NCBI GenBank assembly: GCA_037576215.1
Contig: JBANDB010000003.1
Coordinates: 5,704,001 to 5,768,000 of the forward strand
DNA from: Armillaria gallica
Lineage: Eukaryota > Basidiomycota > Agaricomycetes > Agaricales > Physalacriaceae
DNA length: 64,000 nucleotides
Reading direction: 5' to 3'
Shown here: positions 44,412-56,380 of the stretch, one piece after another
Layout of the letters: the number at the start of each line of letters is the position of its first letter
How positions within the stretch are numbered: position 1 is the stretch's first letter
The notes under the pieces: model-generated
What the model saw: the letters and a program-made list of their open reading frames with translations, nothing else
Databases searched by the model: none
Told to the model about the DNA's origin: nothing
Program-made: the position numbers and the translations under genes

Positions 44412-46246
44412 TTTTGGAATCACGGTCATGGTTTAGCTTTTATGCCCTAACGAGTTTTTTTTCCTCTACTTCATTGTGCTTTCTACTTTGAACGCTACTG
44501 GTATTTATACCGTATTCCTTTCTGTTGTCTTGCATGTAAAAGTTTTGCCATGTATATACGTCTTGTACTACGTACGTACATTACGTCGCCGCGATTTAAA
44601 AATTCCTCCTTTGTAGCTATCTCTTGAACTTTTAGTCGTCAATGTTGGTGTATGCTACTTGTATTTCTTAAATGCATGCTATTCATCTGCGGATCATTTC
44701 AAACGGTTCCCGCCGGCTCCGACTCGGCGTGGCAAATTGCAAGGTTTGATCCTTCAAGTTCATACATTCATCGGCACAGCAAGGACGAATTCAATTCAAC
44801 CCGTCATCACAATATAGATAACTTTTATTCTTCCCAGCCTTCCATCTCTTCTCCTCCAAACGTTGCTCCCGGCGAAAATTCAATGCAGCTTTGTCGCCAT
44901 CTGATCAAGGTCGTCGTGAAGACTGGGACAGCAGTTGTTGGTTTTTCCGTGGAGGAAAAGTATCCATACACTTCAAAGGTGAGTAATTATTCTGCCACTT
45001 CAACGTTATTGAACACCGACACTCACCTTTTGCGTAAATCATCTAGTCCCCGCTCCAGGGCATCCTCGTCCGTAGGCGACTGGAGCTGTGCCGTAGCCTG
45101 GTTCGCGTAATACATGGCATCTTCAACCAAGCTCAAATCACTCCGTTTGTACTCGATAAGATCCTCCTTGCATAGGTAAAGTGGATATTGATGATTGACC
45201 CCTTATAAGTTTGACCCTCTGCTTGCCTGCGGGAGTGACGTGATGCGCATGAACAAATGATCCAAGAATTCGTTGTACCCATGCATCAGGATGCTAAAGA
45301 GCTTTTCCGATACTAGGACAGAGATCGTCAGAAAGCGAAACGCAGGCAGTGATAACATACATCTCATCATAGCATGCAGCGCTCTGTCGCAACCTCGCGC
45401 GACATTTACCATTTCATCCATCTGAAACGCTGTGGGGACAGGGTCATACGAAAAGAACGCATTGCACTCTCCGTCAGCCAGAAGACCGTATACTCTCAAG
45501 TCAAGACTTTCTTGTTTGTACATGCTTCGCATATCGGATTGAGAGGCCGCTGATCCGGGAAAGTAAGTGTCCTGTTATATCGAGGAGGAGACTCCAACTG
45601 ACCGTAGAGCTCAGTAAAAAGCCGAGTGTACACATCTGGGTGCAGAATTTCTTCCTCGATGATGACAAGCCTGATCCGGCGGTGCATTTCAATCTATATG
45701 CATCGTGTTCACAGGAGTGATCAGAACCAAACCCGTCACAGACCTGATATGAAACCGGTTCGCCTAACGGCAAGGAGTAGAGCACTCGACAAGCTCTGGG
45801 AATGGGCTCGTTGCTCACAATCTTGACATGATTGTGAAACAGCGAAGAGACTAGGGCAAGTCCCTAGAAATCGACAGAGGCATCAGGTGTCAGGCTGAAG
45901 CCAGACTTAACAAGGGAATACTAGTAAAGAAGGAAGGAGTGTAGAAGGAATAGAAATGTAGAACATAGGATCAAGCCAGTACTCACACAGGCAGGAACCA
46001 GTGTGAACACAGGCTAAAGTCAGTACACGCTGCATAAAACCAGTGTCATAGGCACTGGTCTAACATAGCCAACCACTGGATTGAACAAACCTAGATACAA
46101 ACAGTAGAATAGTATAAATATGTGAAAGTAGGAGTAGAACAATTCAGAGACAATTACCCCACAGATTACACCACAAGATTACAAGACCTGAATATTTCGG
46201 CACCTCAAGAGATTTTACAAGAGCTTAACAAACCATTCTTGGATAC
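44412..46246. other. Intergenic stretch with possible gene fragments
   Basis: No firm gene. On the minus strand 45203-45687 has three overlapping frames that could be exons of one gene (FTELYGQLESPP, FFSYDPVPTAFQMDEMVNVARG), but I cannot name a family and the joins are uncertain. A segment at 44723-44750 (TCGGCGTGGCAAATTGCAAGG) recurs in slightly changed form near 47380. From 45830 to 46110 the sequence has short direct repeats of CCAGTG/CACTGG type and a TATAAATA at about 46114, possibly part of a decayed mobile element. Confidence 0.35.
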
Positions 46247-46605
46247 CAACAATATTATCATTCTCGGTTACCAACAGCATTATCATTCTCAAATTCCAGC
46301 AACATCTCCATTCTCGACTCCAACCAACAATATTACCATTCCCATTACCAACCAGCGATATTACCACTCTTGACTCCAACCAACAATATTACCCATTCCC
46401 GACACCAACCAGCGATATTACTATTCCCATTACCAACCAGCAATATTACCATTCTCGATTACCCACAACATTATCATTCTCAAATACCAGCTACATTTCC
46501 ATTCCCAGTATCACCATTCTCGACAACAGCCAGTATTACCATTCTCGACCACTCCAATATTATCATTCTCGACACCAATCACACACCATATTACCATTCC
46601 ATCCA
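46247..46605. repeat. Degenerate minisatellite, units of about 20-25 nt
   Basis: Repeated units built on CAATATTACCATTCTCGAC, with variants CATTATCATTCTC and CGATATTACCACTCTTGAC, separated by ACCAAC(CAG) spacers. At least a dozen degenerate units can be followed. The run is open on the plus strand in two frames for some distance, but the periodic ITNITI-like peptides are a by-product of the repeat. Confidence 0.8.
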
Positions 46606-47018
46606 CAAACCCACATCATTCTCACAATCCACATCTCACCAAGCATGCTATTATCCCCATTTACCCCACACATTATCCCCAATCACTCAACCCTTGGAAC
46701 TAGATTGATAAATCCATAGCATTCGTGCTTGACCCCATCGAACTACAACAGCAGTACAGATATTTACGCTGTACTGAAAGGGAATTCACCTAATCCCGAA
46801 TCCCGCTGACACAGGCATAGGAAATGTTTGGGGAACGAGATAGTTACGTGGAACAGTAATTGTTCCCCTGGACTGGCACAGCCAGGCGACTCACACTGCG
46901 ATTCCAGGTATCGCCATCCAGTTTTATACGTCTCAGTATGAAACGAAGGTGGAAGATACAACTGCGGTGGGCTGAAGTGGGTCAGATTGTAGATGAGTTT
47001 ATTTAGATTGTCATAGTT
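46606..47018. other. Intergenic stretch right of the minisatellite
   Basis: Contains no gene I can support. The first 100 bases continue the AC-rich bias of the minisatellite. Confidence 0.4.
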
Positions 47019-47286
47019 TCAAGGCAGTTTGAGACGGCAGACTACCTCAGTCCACCTTTCTTTGTCGCTGCATTCAGGGTAGACCTCAAGGCTGTGGTCT
47101 TTCACAGTTCGTAGAAACTTGAAGGCCTTGGGGTGATCAACCAAGTCCCGGAGTGTATCTAGCCCCTCTCTTATGTTGTCAAGTTCGTTTTCCGACTTGC
47201 TGCAGTAGTAATGTCTGGGAAATTGGGAGGGCACGAAGAAGGGCTTCGTTTTGAGATATTCAAGCGAGGAAGAACGGAGCGCAACC
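47019..47286 (-). CDS. Orphan terminal exon of an unknown protein
   Basis: A minus-strand exon with an acceptor-like end (TATCGTTAG) reads ALRSSSLEYLKTKPFFVPSQ, SENELDNIREGLDTLRDLVD, HPKAFKFLRTVKDHSLEVYP and ends CRLKLP-stop at 47019. The amphipathic, charged make-up and clean boundaries look like real coding sequence. No upstream exon on the minus strand (to 48 kb) can be joined, so it is a partial gene or remnant. I do not recognise the family. Confidence 0.45.
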
Positions 47287-48155
47287 TAACGATAGAGATA
47301 TGGATATAGAAGACACCATTTCTGAGATCACTAAGTTTAAGTTGCTAACAATTCATTGAGCCAGCATTTCCCATTTGGGTCGGAGTGGCAAATTGCAAGG
47401 TTGGTCCTGACCATCATCATTTCTATTCAACGGCAATTAATTGGCGCTCCCGCTTCCAGTGCTTATTCTTGTTTTCGTCGGGACTCATCTGATGTGCCAC
47501 TGGCACATTCTCGGTCCACTGAGATCTGGTAATACCTAGCACTGGCTGTCATCATCTTTTCTGGGCAATGCAGTTTCAATTATGAACTAAGTGAGGCTCA
47601 CCGGCGCCTCGTTCTCAAGACATCTACTTGTATTCTCACACTATCACTGCATTGCCTTCATATCAATCACACAGTAAAGCCTCCGGGCCCTCCATCTATG
47701 TCGGACTACCACTCTCCTGGATCCGCGTTATTTAGCTGTACCTTGAGGCTCGAACTTGTCCAGCGTGATGGGTCATCACTATCATACTTTTACTCCAGGA
47801 ATAGCTAATAACAGCACATAAATCAAGGAGCGAGAAGTACTACTGATCAGCTGCAACCAATCATCTGTGAAGAGGGCATCTTTGACTCTTCGCATGCTTT
47901 ACAAAGGCCGTTGTCCTATCAGAGAACCCTGCACTGCCCGTGTTTTCCGTCCCTTAAAGATGCTCAATGTATGCCGCGCGACTTAGTATCGGTTGCCCAT
48001 CAATTATATCGTCTCGTCCCTCAGGTCCACTCAGGTGAGCATATCCGCGTGTCATCTCATTGTATCATCTAATCGACTACCATTGTCATTTTTTAGATCA
48101 GTTATGGCTCACATACGAAAGCGTAGTCAAGACTCTAGCTCTTCAGGAAATGCCG
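47287..48155. other. Intergenic stretch
   Basis: No gene recognised. Near 47380 lies the second copy of the GGCAAATTGCAAGGTT segment seen at 44728. The last 200 bases probably include 5' exons or the leader of the following gene, whose first donor (GTAAGT) is at about 48156. Confidence 0.4.
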
Positions 48156-48209
48156 AGTAAGTTTCTCTCCTTTTCCACACTGATGAACATAATTCATCTG
48201 CAATTATCA

Positions 48210-49037
48210 AGCGCGCAGCCATCGCCTCGTACACCTTCCTCGTCGAGGTCAAAATCCTTCTTACGACGCTTATCCGACGCCTTTAGTTCATCTTCCGCCG
48301 ATTCTTCCACTGACACTCCGTCCGCCCTCGCCCAACAGCGCAGAGAAGAAGCCCTTCGTGAAAGAGGGCTACTACCACCTCTGACGGTAACAACCCCGCC
48401 CGACTCTCCGCCATCAAGCTCAGCATGGGATGCTTCGGCACTCTTCGAGGAAGTTCGCTTAGCGAGGGAGAAAGCGTCATCCCAGCAAGGCCCTACTGCT
48501 GCTGAACTTGTCAAGAAGCAGTGGGAGCAAAGCGACGCTAGTTCGTCAATACCTCGGCCAAGCCGATTCATCGAGCACATCTCGGTTCAAGACGATGTAC
48601 CACCTAGCATCTTCACCTCGCCTCCCAGTGTGTCGTTCCAAAGATCCAACACAAGACGGCCATCCACGTCACCGTCTTCCATCTCCCCTAGGAAACCCCG
48701 GCCTCTCGGGCCTCGAAATCGTAGCGATACGAAGTCATCATCACCATCCTTTCCACCGCCCCTACCCAAGGGGGCGAGTCCACCCGTAGCATTTGTCACT
48801 CGTTCTGCACCCCCAACCCCAAATCCAGTTCATCCCTCTGTGTCCCAACGATCGCGCAATAAGGATTTACCTCCCATCCGGGATAGCGATCCTGTCGCTG
48901 ATTCAGTGCCAGTGCCTCGCACAAGGAAACCGATTCAAGTTACGATGCATAATCGCGCAAGTCTTGTGTTTGAGGCTGGTCAGATAGCGGATCTCGAGAG
49001 TCGGAGAGCTTCAGAGATGGCCTTTTTGGAATTGTAA
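48210..49037 (+). CDS. Ser/Pro-rich, largely disordered protein
   Basis: The main exon follows an intron that seems to end near 48210 (GTAAGTTTCTC...ATCAAG) and reads AQPSPRTPSSSRSKSFLRRL, then a short helical segment LAQQRREEALRERGLLPPLT, a second, WDASALFEEVRLAREKASSQ, SRFIEHISVQDDVPPSIF, many Ser/Thr-Pro sites, PRPLGPRNRS, and a C-terminal helix FEAGQIADLESRRASEMAFL. The many SP/TP sites and PPLPKG motifs suggest a phosphorylated scaffold with SH3-type ligands. The conserved C-terminal helix suggests a partner-binding end. The 5' end is not resolved; one upstream exon piece ends CAGGAAATGCCGA at 48155. No family name can be given. Confidence 0.55.
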   Translation, partial: SAQPSPRTPSSSRSKSFLRRLSDAFSSSSADSSTDTPSALAQQRREEALRERGLLPPLTVTTPPDSPPSSSAWDASALFEEVRLAREKASSQQGPTAAELVKKQWEQSDASSSIPRPSRFIEHISVQDDVPPSIFTSPPSVSFQRSNTRRPSTSPSSISPRKPRPLGPRNRSDTKSSSPSFPPPLPKGASPPVAFVTRSAPPTPNPVHPSVSQRSRNKDLPPIRDSDPVADSVPVPRTRKPIQVTMHNRASLVFEAGQIADLESRRASEMAFLEL

Positions 49038-52000
49038 AGAATTTACGGTCTCATTCGTTGTATCAGTGTATTATGCGGTTTTTTCCCCCTTACTTTAGAC
49101 GGAGATTTTGGACAATTAATGTGGAATAGAAAGAGATTCTAGCAGTATCCTGACGTGCCACACAGGCATCAAAGATCGGACCTACGGTTGGAGGTATTCC
49201 CAAAGTTTTTCCACTGTCGTATGTTTAAACGTCCTTCGTACTAATCGAGTACTACTAGTGCATGTATAGTTTTCCCATTCAATTTAGTCGACTCTGTGTT
49301 CCGATGAAATGTGATTTTCGTCCCAATACAACCATTATCATAATGCTGTGACCAATGCCGACAATTATCCTGATCTTACTGCCTCACACTGGCTTTTCCT
49401 CACATATGGTACCGGGTGTACTTACCAATGACGCTCCCTTGCATCTGGAGCTGATCTCTTCATCGTATCGGAGAATATGCTTTCGCTATCCGCTCTTGTT
49501 GCTTCTGCTATTTTGTTGCAAAGGTAGCAGCACGCGAAGGTTATTCCCTGTGATCTGCCCGATGCAGTGGAGATTACTAGTACTATTCCGTGATCTGTAT
49601 CTTGTGTAAGAACAGCGCACGCTGGATGGTAACTATACAACAGCGTTAGTGGCTAGACATCCTAGTCTGAGCTATGGTCTACATGACATCGTGCGGCGGT
49701 TTCTGTAACTACGCTCCGTCAACAGTGGGTTAAGCTTCAAGGTCACGAAAACTCGCCGGGCCCAGGAGTATGAGTGTCTTCTGCAGGTCTTATTTCCGGT
49801 ACCTTGACTAACGGAGAACGGGGAAATGGATCGAGTGATGTACACTTTGGAATGCACCGCGACAATCCCTGCTGGAGTGTATCTGATCATAGTACAGCTT
49901 CTGAAAACGATACTCATACTGGTTCTTAACACGAGCTTCTAGCTTTTCACCTGGCCAACACCAGTTCTGTCAGTAAGATCAAGTTCTAGAGCTTCTTCCT
50001 CAGCTTTGCACAGGTGATCATCACCGGCCGGGATGTCGCCTAGTACTGAATACCTTACGAGAATCCCGAGTACGAAGATCATTGATGATCACTATCAATT
50101 CCTTCTGAAACTTACAACGAACTTCAGGCGCTTACCCCATGGATGCCCCCGGTGTGAACATCAACATCTACATCGCAGAAGCGGCTACTATTACCCACAT
50201 ACAAGGTACACATATAACCTTTGTGTTTCATCTGGATGCTGGTCGTGCTTTGTTCGAACACGGTCCCCGGACTAGATACATTTCATTGCTTCTTCGTTTT
50301 TGCGGTGCTTTTGCTCTGGATCACAGCTGTCTGGACCGGTGCGTAACCACAAGAAGAATTAGATGTATTTCTTTATCGATGCCCTGCGTGGGAGAAAGCG
50401 CTTGACATATCATTTTGATAGAGAACCGCGGAGGAGCGTGTCTCAGGTAAAGACAAAGCAGGCATGCCAGTAAGTGCAAGACGAATTGACGAGACACGAG
50501 TTGAATCGTCATGATATGCGTGTGCGAACATGAAGGAAAAGAGTCTCCAAGGCTCCTCACGTGCGGTTCCAAGCCACGTTGCGCCTCAAGTCTGATTGCC
50601 TCAACAACCAGAGCGGCCGCCAGCAGCCATGGTGAACCTGTTCGATGACCCGTAGCATAGTAAGCACGGAACCCCGTTGTGACGCGCCGACTGCGGAGGA
50701 CATAGAAGTAGAAGTACACCATGGCCCACGACGTCGGCGGCCTTCTTATGAGGTTATCAAGCCTTAGTAGCAGTGCACTTACCTGTCATTGAAAATCCTG
50801 GATAATCAAGTAAAAATGCCAAAAGAAAGAAAAGAGGGGACAGAACCACGGGAGACTCGTTCCGCAGAGCCTACGGTAATCGTTCCGACCTTCATAGACG
50901 AAACGCATATCTCCGAATGAAAGATTGTCATCATCATTCATCCTCATGCATCCTTGGGACCGTATGCTGCAGAGGTTACCGGGCTGTCATGTAAGAAAGC
51001 GAGGCCGTTTTGCCCCCTTTGTCGAATACTGCGGTGAAGAGATGGGGTGAATGTCAGGCAACTAAGATCATTCGCTCGTTGTCCAAGCTAGGAAAACGGC
51101 CGGTCTACAACCAATAATCAACGCCTGCGAAGAAAGTAAATCGTACTGAATGCATCAAGAAGAGTGTTTATTAAATACTTTGGCACATCCTTTCCCACCG
51201 TTCAGCGCCATCCATCGCTCGCCTTAGAAATCCAACATTTGTTGGGCAATTGCGGAGATAGTCACTATGTAGGCAAGGACAGTAGTAAACGGTTACTCAC
51301 AAGTTGAACGCGTGCCCACTGCCCAAACGCGGCGTGTCGGGTTACGTAATAGCACGTGGCTACGATCCACCGCTTGCGCGACGACGAACCTCCGGGTCGG
51401 CCAGCCCTAACAACCACGACATTCTGACAAGATTTTCCGTCGACATAGATGCTCAATTACTCGCCTCTTTTTACCTCATTATTGCTCAGATATGAGCTCG
51501 GTAGTGATGTTCAATCTAGGCAAACAGGTGCGTATCGTCTTCGTATCCTTGCGTGTCGACGTCAGCATCGATGGATGTTCGTGAAAACAGTAGCAGGTTC
51601 GCCATGAAGAACGGAATGTACATCCAAGCCAAAGGGACCAGCTTGGCTAGAGATTCGGATGTTGTTTCCGAAAATATCTGTACATGAGGCATGGTATGTA
51701 CGTTATTAAATGTCTTCATCCAGACACTGTTAACGCGAAACGTCGGTATTGCTTCTGTAGCGTATGGTCTCGACCCACGCTCTTCAAGGTTCTGTAGACA
51801 GCTTGGCCGTGGATTCTACGAATTCCTGCCGTTTATTCCTTGTCAATCATCTCACGCAGGCCAACATCTCCGGATACACTACCTTCGCGTGAAAGTATAC
51901 CCTCTACTGGATGTCTTTCAGATCTAGCTATCTCTTCATATCTCCTGCTCATCGCATGTGGGAGACGGGGAACAGGACTATCTTTAGGCTACGCCGAGCT

Positions 52001-53064
52001 TTGGAGGTGCACTTTTGATGATTTCTCATCCTCGGGACTTCCGCTTCCATAGAGGGAACACGGCTCCTTCGTGGATGAGGAGCCGCAACAACGCCACGGA
52101 AGCGCTCCCATCCGGTAATCCGGTATCGAAGCTACGTTGCCGATCATCTTTGGACACCGGTACCTGGGAGATCCTGAACGCGACCATCGCCAAGTCATGT
52201 ACTTACCCCAGGCCCTCTTATCTACGTGCTGGGATCTGCTAAATGCAGCCTTCACTACTTTAAGGCGCGTACGGCGCCGTACGTTCCCAATGCCAAGGTT
52301 TGTACGGGGCACGTTGACTGGCACGAGGTTTTGCTTGAACAACAAAGCCGACTTCCAATCGGATGAACTTGAATATCTTCCCTAAACATTCTGGCTTTTC
52401 AAGTGGCCTCAAACATTGACGTCAAAGCTGATTTGGAGGTAGAAGGTTTCGCCAATATTAGCAACCGCCACCGGATCCGACTGACGGGGCGGCGCCGTCT
52501 ACGTTTTCGTTTTCCCACCCTCAGCGGTTCTTAACACGTTCATTCGATGGCAAAATAGATGGAATCTCACTTACTCGGTAAGCTCAGCGTCTAGTGGTGT
52601 CATTGTTAATACCCACCTCAGCTGTCTTATTCACGTGAGAAGCTATCGTACCCTTATGAGGAGTCAGAGGAGACATGAGGAGGGTTTATTGTGGTAGATG
52701 CCGGTTCAGATATCCCAATCGACCCTAAATGTCATCTGGAAGTCAGAAATAGGTCGAACCTCAGGATCCCTGCAAAGTGCCCATACACACTGAGGAAGTC
52801 GCTACGCTTCTGTTCATTCAACGCTTAAATTCTATCTGACTCGCTTACAGGTCCGGCAATGTAACAGAACGGAATTCGGCCATTTCCAAATCAACACGCT
52901 TTTAAATTTCCTTCTGGTTAGTTTTACAGATTTGGACGACCCTGATTACCCCCGGTCCGAGAAGCACAAAAGATGGCCATTATTTCGCTCCCCCCGGGGC
53001 CGTCATATAAGTCTCCCTTACCAAGCCCTTCCCGTCTTCCATTCCATTTCTCCCCCGGGAGGTC
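49038..53064. other. Four kilobases without a recognisable gene
   Basis: Many short frames on both strands, none with a family motif. Candidates looked at: 50139-50405 (plus), 50321-50722 (minus), 51690-52385 (plus). The part at 51790-52010 can be read as LVNHLTQANISGYTT with hydrophobic neighbours and may be a decayed membrane-protein exon. Pyrimidine-rich and AT-rich stretches occur near 52850-52930, upstream of the P450. Confidence 0.4.
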
Positions 53065-55150
53065 ATGTCTTTTCTCTATTTCTTGGACTTCTTTCTCTTC
53101 GTTGCTGGTATTCACTTCGTTCGACGTCTTCTCTCTAAGCGACGCTCTCCACTGCCGCCTGGTCCCCGTGGTTATCCTATCATCGGCAATGTTCTCGACA
53201 TGCCTACAGACCGCCCTTGGCTCACCTTCACTCAATGGGGTGAAAAATGGGGTAAGTCGCTTAAATCTCTTTCACATGAACGCTAATAACATCATTCAAC
53301 GCGCTAGGCGACGTGTGCTCTGTATCTATGTTTGGACAAACTATCATTGTGCTCAATTCTCACCGGGCGGCATACGCGCTTCTCGATAAACGAAGCGCTA
53401 TATATTCTGAGCGACCCAAGTTGGTGATGGCAGGAGACCTCATGGGTTGGAACGACATCATTGGCCTGGCTCCCTACGGCGAAACCTTCAGGGCTCATCG
53501 AAAACTCCTGCACTCAGTTCTCGGGAGCAAATCTGCAATTCGAACTTTCTACCCTATGGAAGAACAGGAAGCCCAGAGTCTGATGAAACGCCTGCTGGAT
53601 TCCCCCGAAAGGTTGCACTCACATATATCCCAGTACGTCGTGGAATCTTCCCTGCCTGCCGTAGAAGAGGAAAACGTTGCTGATCCGTTTTCAGGGACGT
53701 CGCAGCATTAGTACTGCGTATTACTTACGGTTATGAAGTCGAAAAGGAAGAGGATGATATGGTTGCGCTGGTGAATCGCGCCATGGAGGAATTGTCAGTT
53801 GCTTCATCACCTGGACAGTTTCTGGTTGATATTATTCCCATTTGTACGTCGCCTTTGAATCTTGGCACTTTGTTCTCAGAACTTTGCAGTACGTCATGTC
53901 CCAGAATGGTTTCCTGGTGCAGGATTTCAGCTCAAAGCAAAGCAATGGGCACAAGATTTGCGTAATATGGTAAACATACCCTATGAAATGGTTAAGCGGC
54001 AAGCGGTGCGTACCTGATTCTATTTCTGACATTTCTTTTTGACACGAACGTATTGCAGGAAAAGGGCGAGGCGCCGGAATGCTTCGTATCCAATCTCCTA
54101 CAAGGGGGTGGATCTGTTCCCGAGCATGACTTGAAGTGGGCCGCTGGGGCTATCTATGCAGGTACGGTCCTATTTTCAAATAACTGCGATCAGTCAGTCA
54201 CTAACGCCACACTCTCAGCGGGCGCCGATACGGTAGGCTCCATTTCCATATGGGAGGAAGGGATTTGCGTTGATTTCCCCCAGACGGTCGCAGTGCTGGA
54301 CACATTTTTCCTTCTCATGATGCTTTACCCAGATGTTCAGAAGAAGGCCCAGAACGAATTGGATTCGGTACTTGGTGGGGACAGGCTGCCTACCTTCGAC
54401 GACCGAGATGATCTACCGTATGTGAATGCTCTATGTAAAGAGCTAGTTCGATTTTACCCTGTAGCTCCCATTGGTTCGTAATTCGACAATAGCGTCCGTG
54501 TTCCACTGACAAATTCCCGATAGCTATTCCCCATGCGACACTGGAAGACGACGTCTTCGAAGGGCATTTCATCCCGAAAGGATCGGTTGTTTTCCCAAAT
54601 ATATGGTAAGTAGCTACCCTGAGTTTATTCATCCATTCGTCAGTAACGTTGCCTTTCTTAGGGCAATGGCACACGACCCCGAGGTTTACAAAGATCCGGA
54701 TACGTTCAACCCTGACCGCTTCCTTGGTCCCACGCCCGAACAAGATCCTCGGGAAATCAGCTTTGGATTTGGCAGAAGGTATGTTAAATGTCAACAATCA
54801 TCCACTCATTGATGAATGGTATGTCTTCCAGGAGCTGTCCAGGTATGGCAAATGGGGAAAAACTTTTCCAGGAATCTATTTTTGATGCTTGTTTTCCTTC
54901 CTCGTCAGGACGTCTCCTTGCGCAAGCCACGACGTACATCGTGTGTGCCATGGCCCTTTCCACCTTCGATATTTCCAAGGTCAAGGGGGACGAACCCGTG
55001 TTCAGTCCTTCTCATGGGAGTGTCAGGTATGTTGGCGTCTTCAGTGTGAATAATGAACTCATAACACGAGGCAGCCATCCGGCCCCTTTCAAATGTAACA
55101 TCACGCCGCGATCGATGAGAGCGGTTGAACTTATCACTCGTCACGAATAA
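53065..55150 (+). CDS. Cytochrome P450 monooxygenase
   Basis: Twelve exons: 53065-53251, 53308-53632, 53695-53843, 53890-54005, 54059-54161, 54219-54232, 54284-54473, 54524-54605, 54662-54778, 54832-54842, 54909-55026, 55075-55150; 495 residues, exactly in frame. N-terminal membrane anchor FLYFLDFFLFVAGIHFV, then the proline hinge PLPPGPRGYPIIGN. Helix C has APYGETFRAHRKLLH. The I-helix oxygen motif is AGADTT, ALCKELVR is the K-helix ExxR (E-L-V-R), then FNPDRFLG (PERF-type), and the haem loop FGFGRRSCPGRLLA. Fungal P450s of this layout oxidise small molecules in secondary metabolism or detoxification at the endoplasmic reticulum; the OrdA/CYP64-like group is a guess. Two tiny exons are notable: 14 nt (part of AGADT) and 11 nt, which carries the haem cysteine. 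Confidence 0.93.
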
Positions 55151-55913
55151 TTGCTCGTAGTCTCATGTCTGTTCACCGGTGCTCATCTTTTACGCCTTTC
55201 CTCTTTGTTTTTCTCTTGATGTCAGTCACGGTTCTCTGCGACGATATGAATTATAGATCACTTACGAATGCGCCTACGACTTACGACATACCATACGCAT
55301 TCTTAAAACTGGTGACGCTTAGTTGCCTGTGTTATTTGTTCATTACTGTGTTATATAGTTTCGATACCCTTCTTCTTCGTTGTATGGAATAGTACCTTTG
55401 TTTGCTTTTTTACATCTGAGAACTCTCGGAGCCGCAAGCTTCGATCTTGCTGTTCAAGGTTCGGATTCTGTGGTGGTGCGATCCTCCGCTATACTTGATG
55501 CATGCAAAGCATTTGAGGTTTTTTTGTTCCGAACTTGTCACAATTAATTAATTCCGACGTTCACTTACTAAAGAAACGGATCTCTTGCATAATTAAACAA
55601 TTATGCGATCCTATATTTACGCTCTCGTAAAGGTCGAAGTCCTAAATATCTTCTCTGTAAACACGTTTTTTAGCTGGACTTCGCGCTCTGAGTCCTCAGC
55701 GCAAGCTTGAAGTTGATGACAATGATATGATGTCATTGGCACAGCAGGATCACTCATCACGTGGATGATCCGTCATCGGCTTTGGCATCCCGAGGACGGA
55801 TGCCAAAGCGATGACGCCATTGAGCACCTTTAAAGCCAGCACCGATGCTTTCCCGGCTCTCAGCCATTTCGCGTTATTTCACCTCCTTTACTGCTGCACA
55901 GAACTCGTCCAAC
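55151..55913. other. Intergenic stretch
   Basis: Lies between the P450 stop and the glutaredoxin start. A plus-strand frame at 55165-55392 with hydrophobic stretches is unsupported. An almost palindromic segment, GGCATCCGAGGACGGATGCC, lies at about 55783-55802 and could form a hairpin. Confidence 0.5.
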
Positions 55914-56380
55914 ATGTCCGTCAAGAATTTCGTTGAAGTTTGTCTTTCATCTCAAAGGGAGGGGGCCCCACTCAACGTGTTTTTCATATAGGATACAATC
56001 ACTTCGCACAAGATAACTGTGTTTTCCAAGTCCTACTGCCCTTACTGTCGGCGTGCAAAGACCTTGTTCAAGGACAAGTATCCTGACGCGGACATTGGCG
56101 TTATTGAGTGGGCCCTTTAGCAAATCTGGCTTGTGATCGCACTCATCAGTCCGTTGTTAGACTCGATGAACGTGATGACGGAAGCGATATCCAGGAATAC
56201 CTTCGCCAGAAGACTGGACAGAGTAGCGTTCCCAATATTTTCATCAGTGAGCTTCCTTTTTTCATTCCAATCTGAGTGCATAAGCTGACCTCGTTGACAG
56301 ACCAGCAGCATATCGGTGGATGTGACGATACAATGAGTCTGCAGAACTCGGGAAAGCTAGCCGGTTTAATTGCTGCATGA
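55914..56380 (+). CDS. Dithiol glutaredoxin
   Basis: Four exons: 55914-55937, 55992-56107, 56161-56246, 56301-56380; 101 residues in frame. The thioredoxin-fold glutaredoxin is complete: strand [17 protein letters not shown] with the CPYC active site, [34 protein letters not shown], the cis-proline SVPNIFI, and the glutathione-binding GGCDDTM, ending KLAGLIAA. It reduces protein and glutathione disulfides using glutathione. Length matches cytosolic class I enzymes (yeast Grx1/Grx2); there is no obvious presequence, so cytosolic location is likely. Intron 1 starts with GTTTGT right after a short 8-codon exon. Confidence 0.95.

Noticed and set aside
46247..46605. Possible CRISPR array
   Set aside because: Repeats are degenerate and spacers are not unique; the organism is a fungus.
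46122..46708. Plus-strand frames encoding periodic ITNITI-type peptides
   Set aside because: The periodicity is that of the minisatellite itself; no start context or motif suggests translation.
45833..46762. Solo LTR running from TGTGAAAC to ACTACAACA
   Set aside because: The flanking bases do not show a matching target-site duplication, and no second LTR or internal retrotransposon genes are present.
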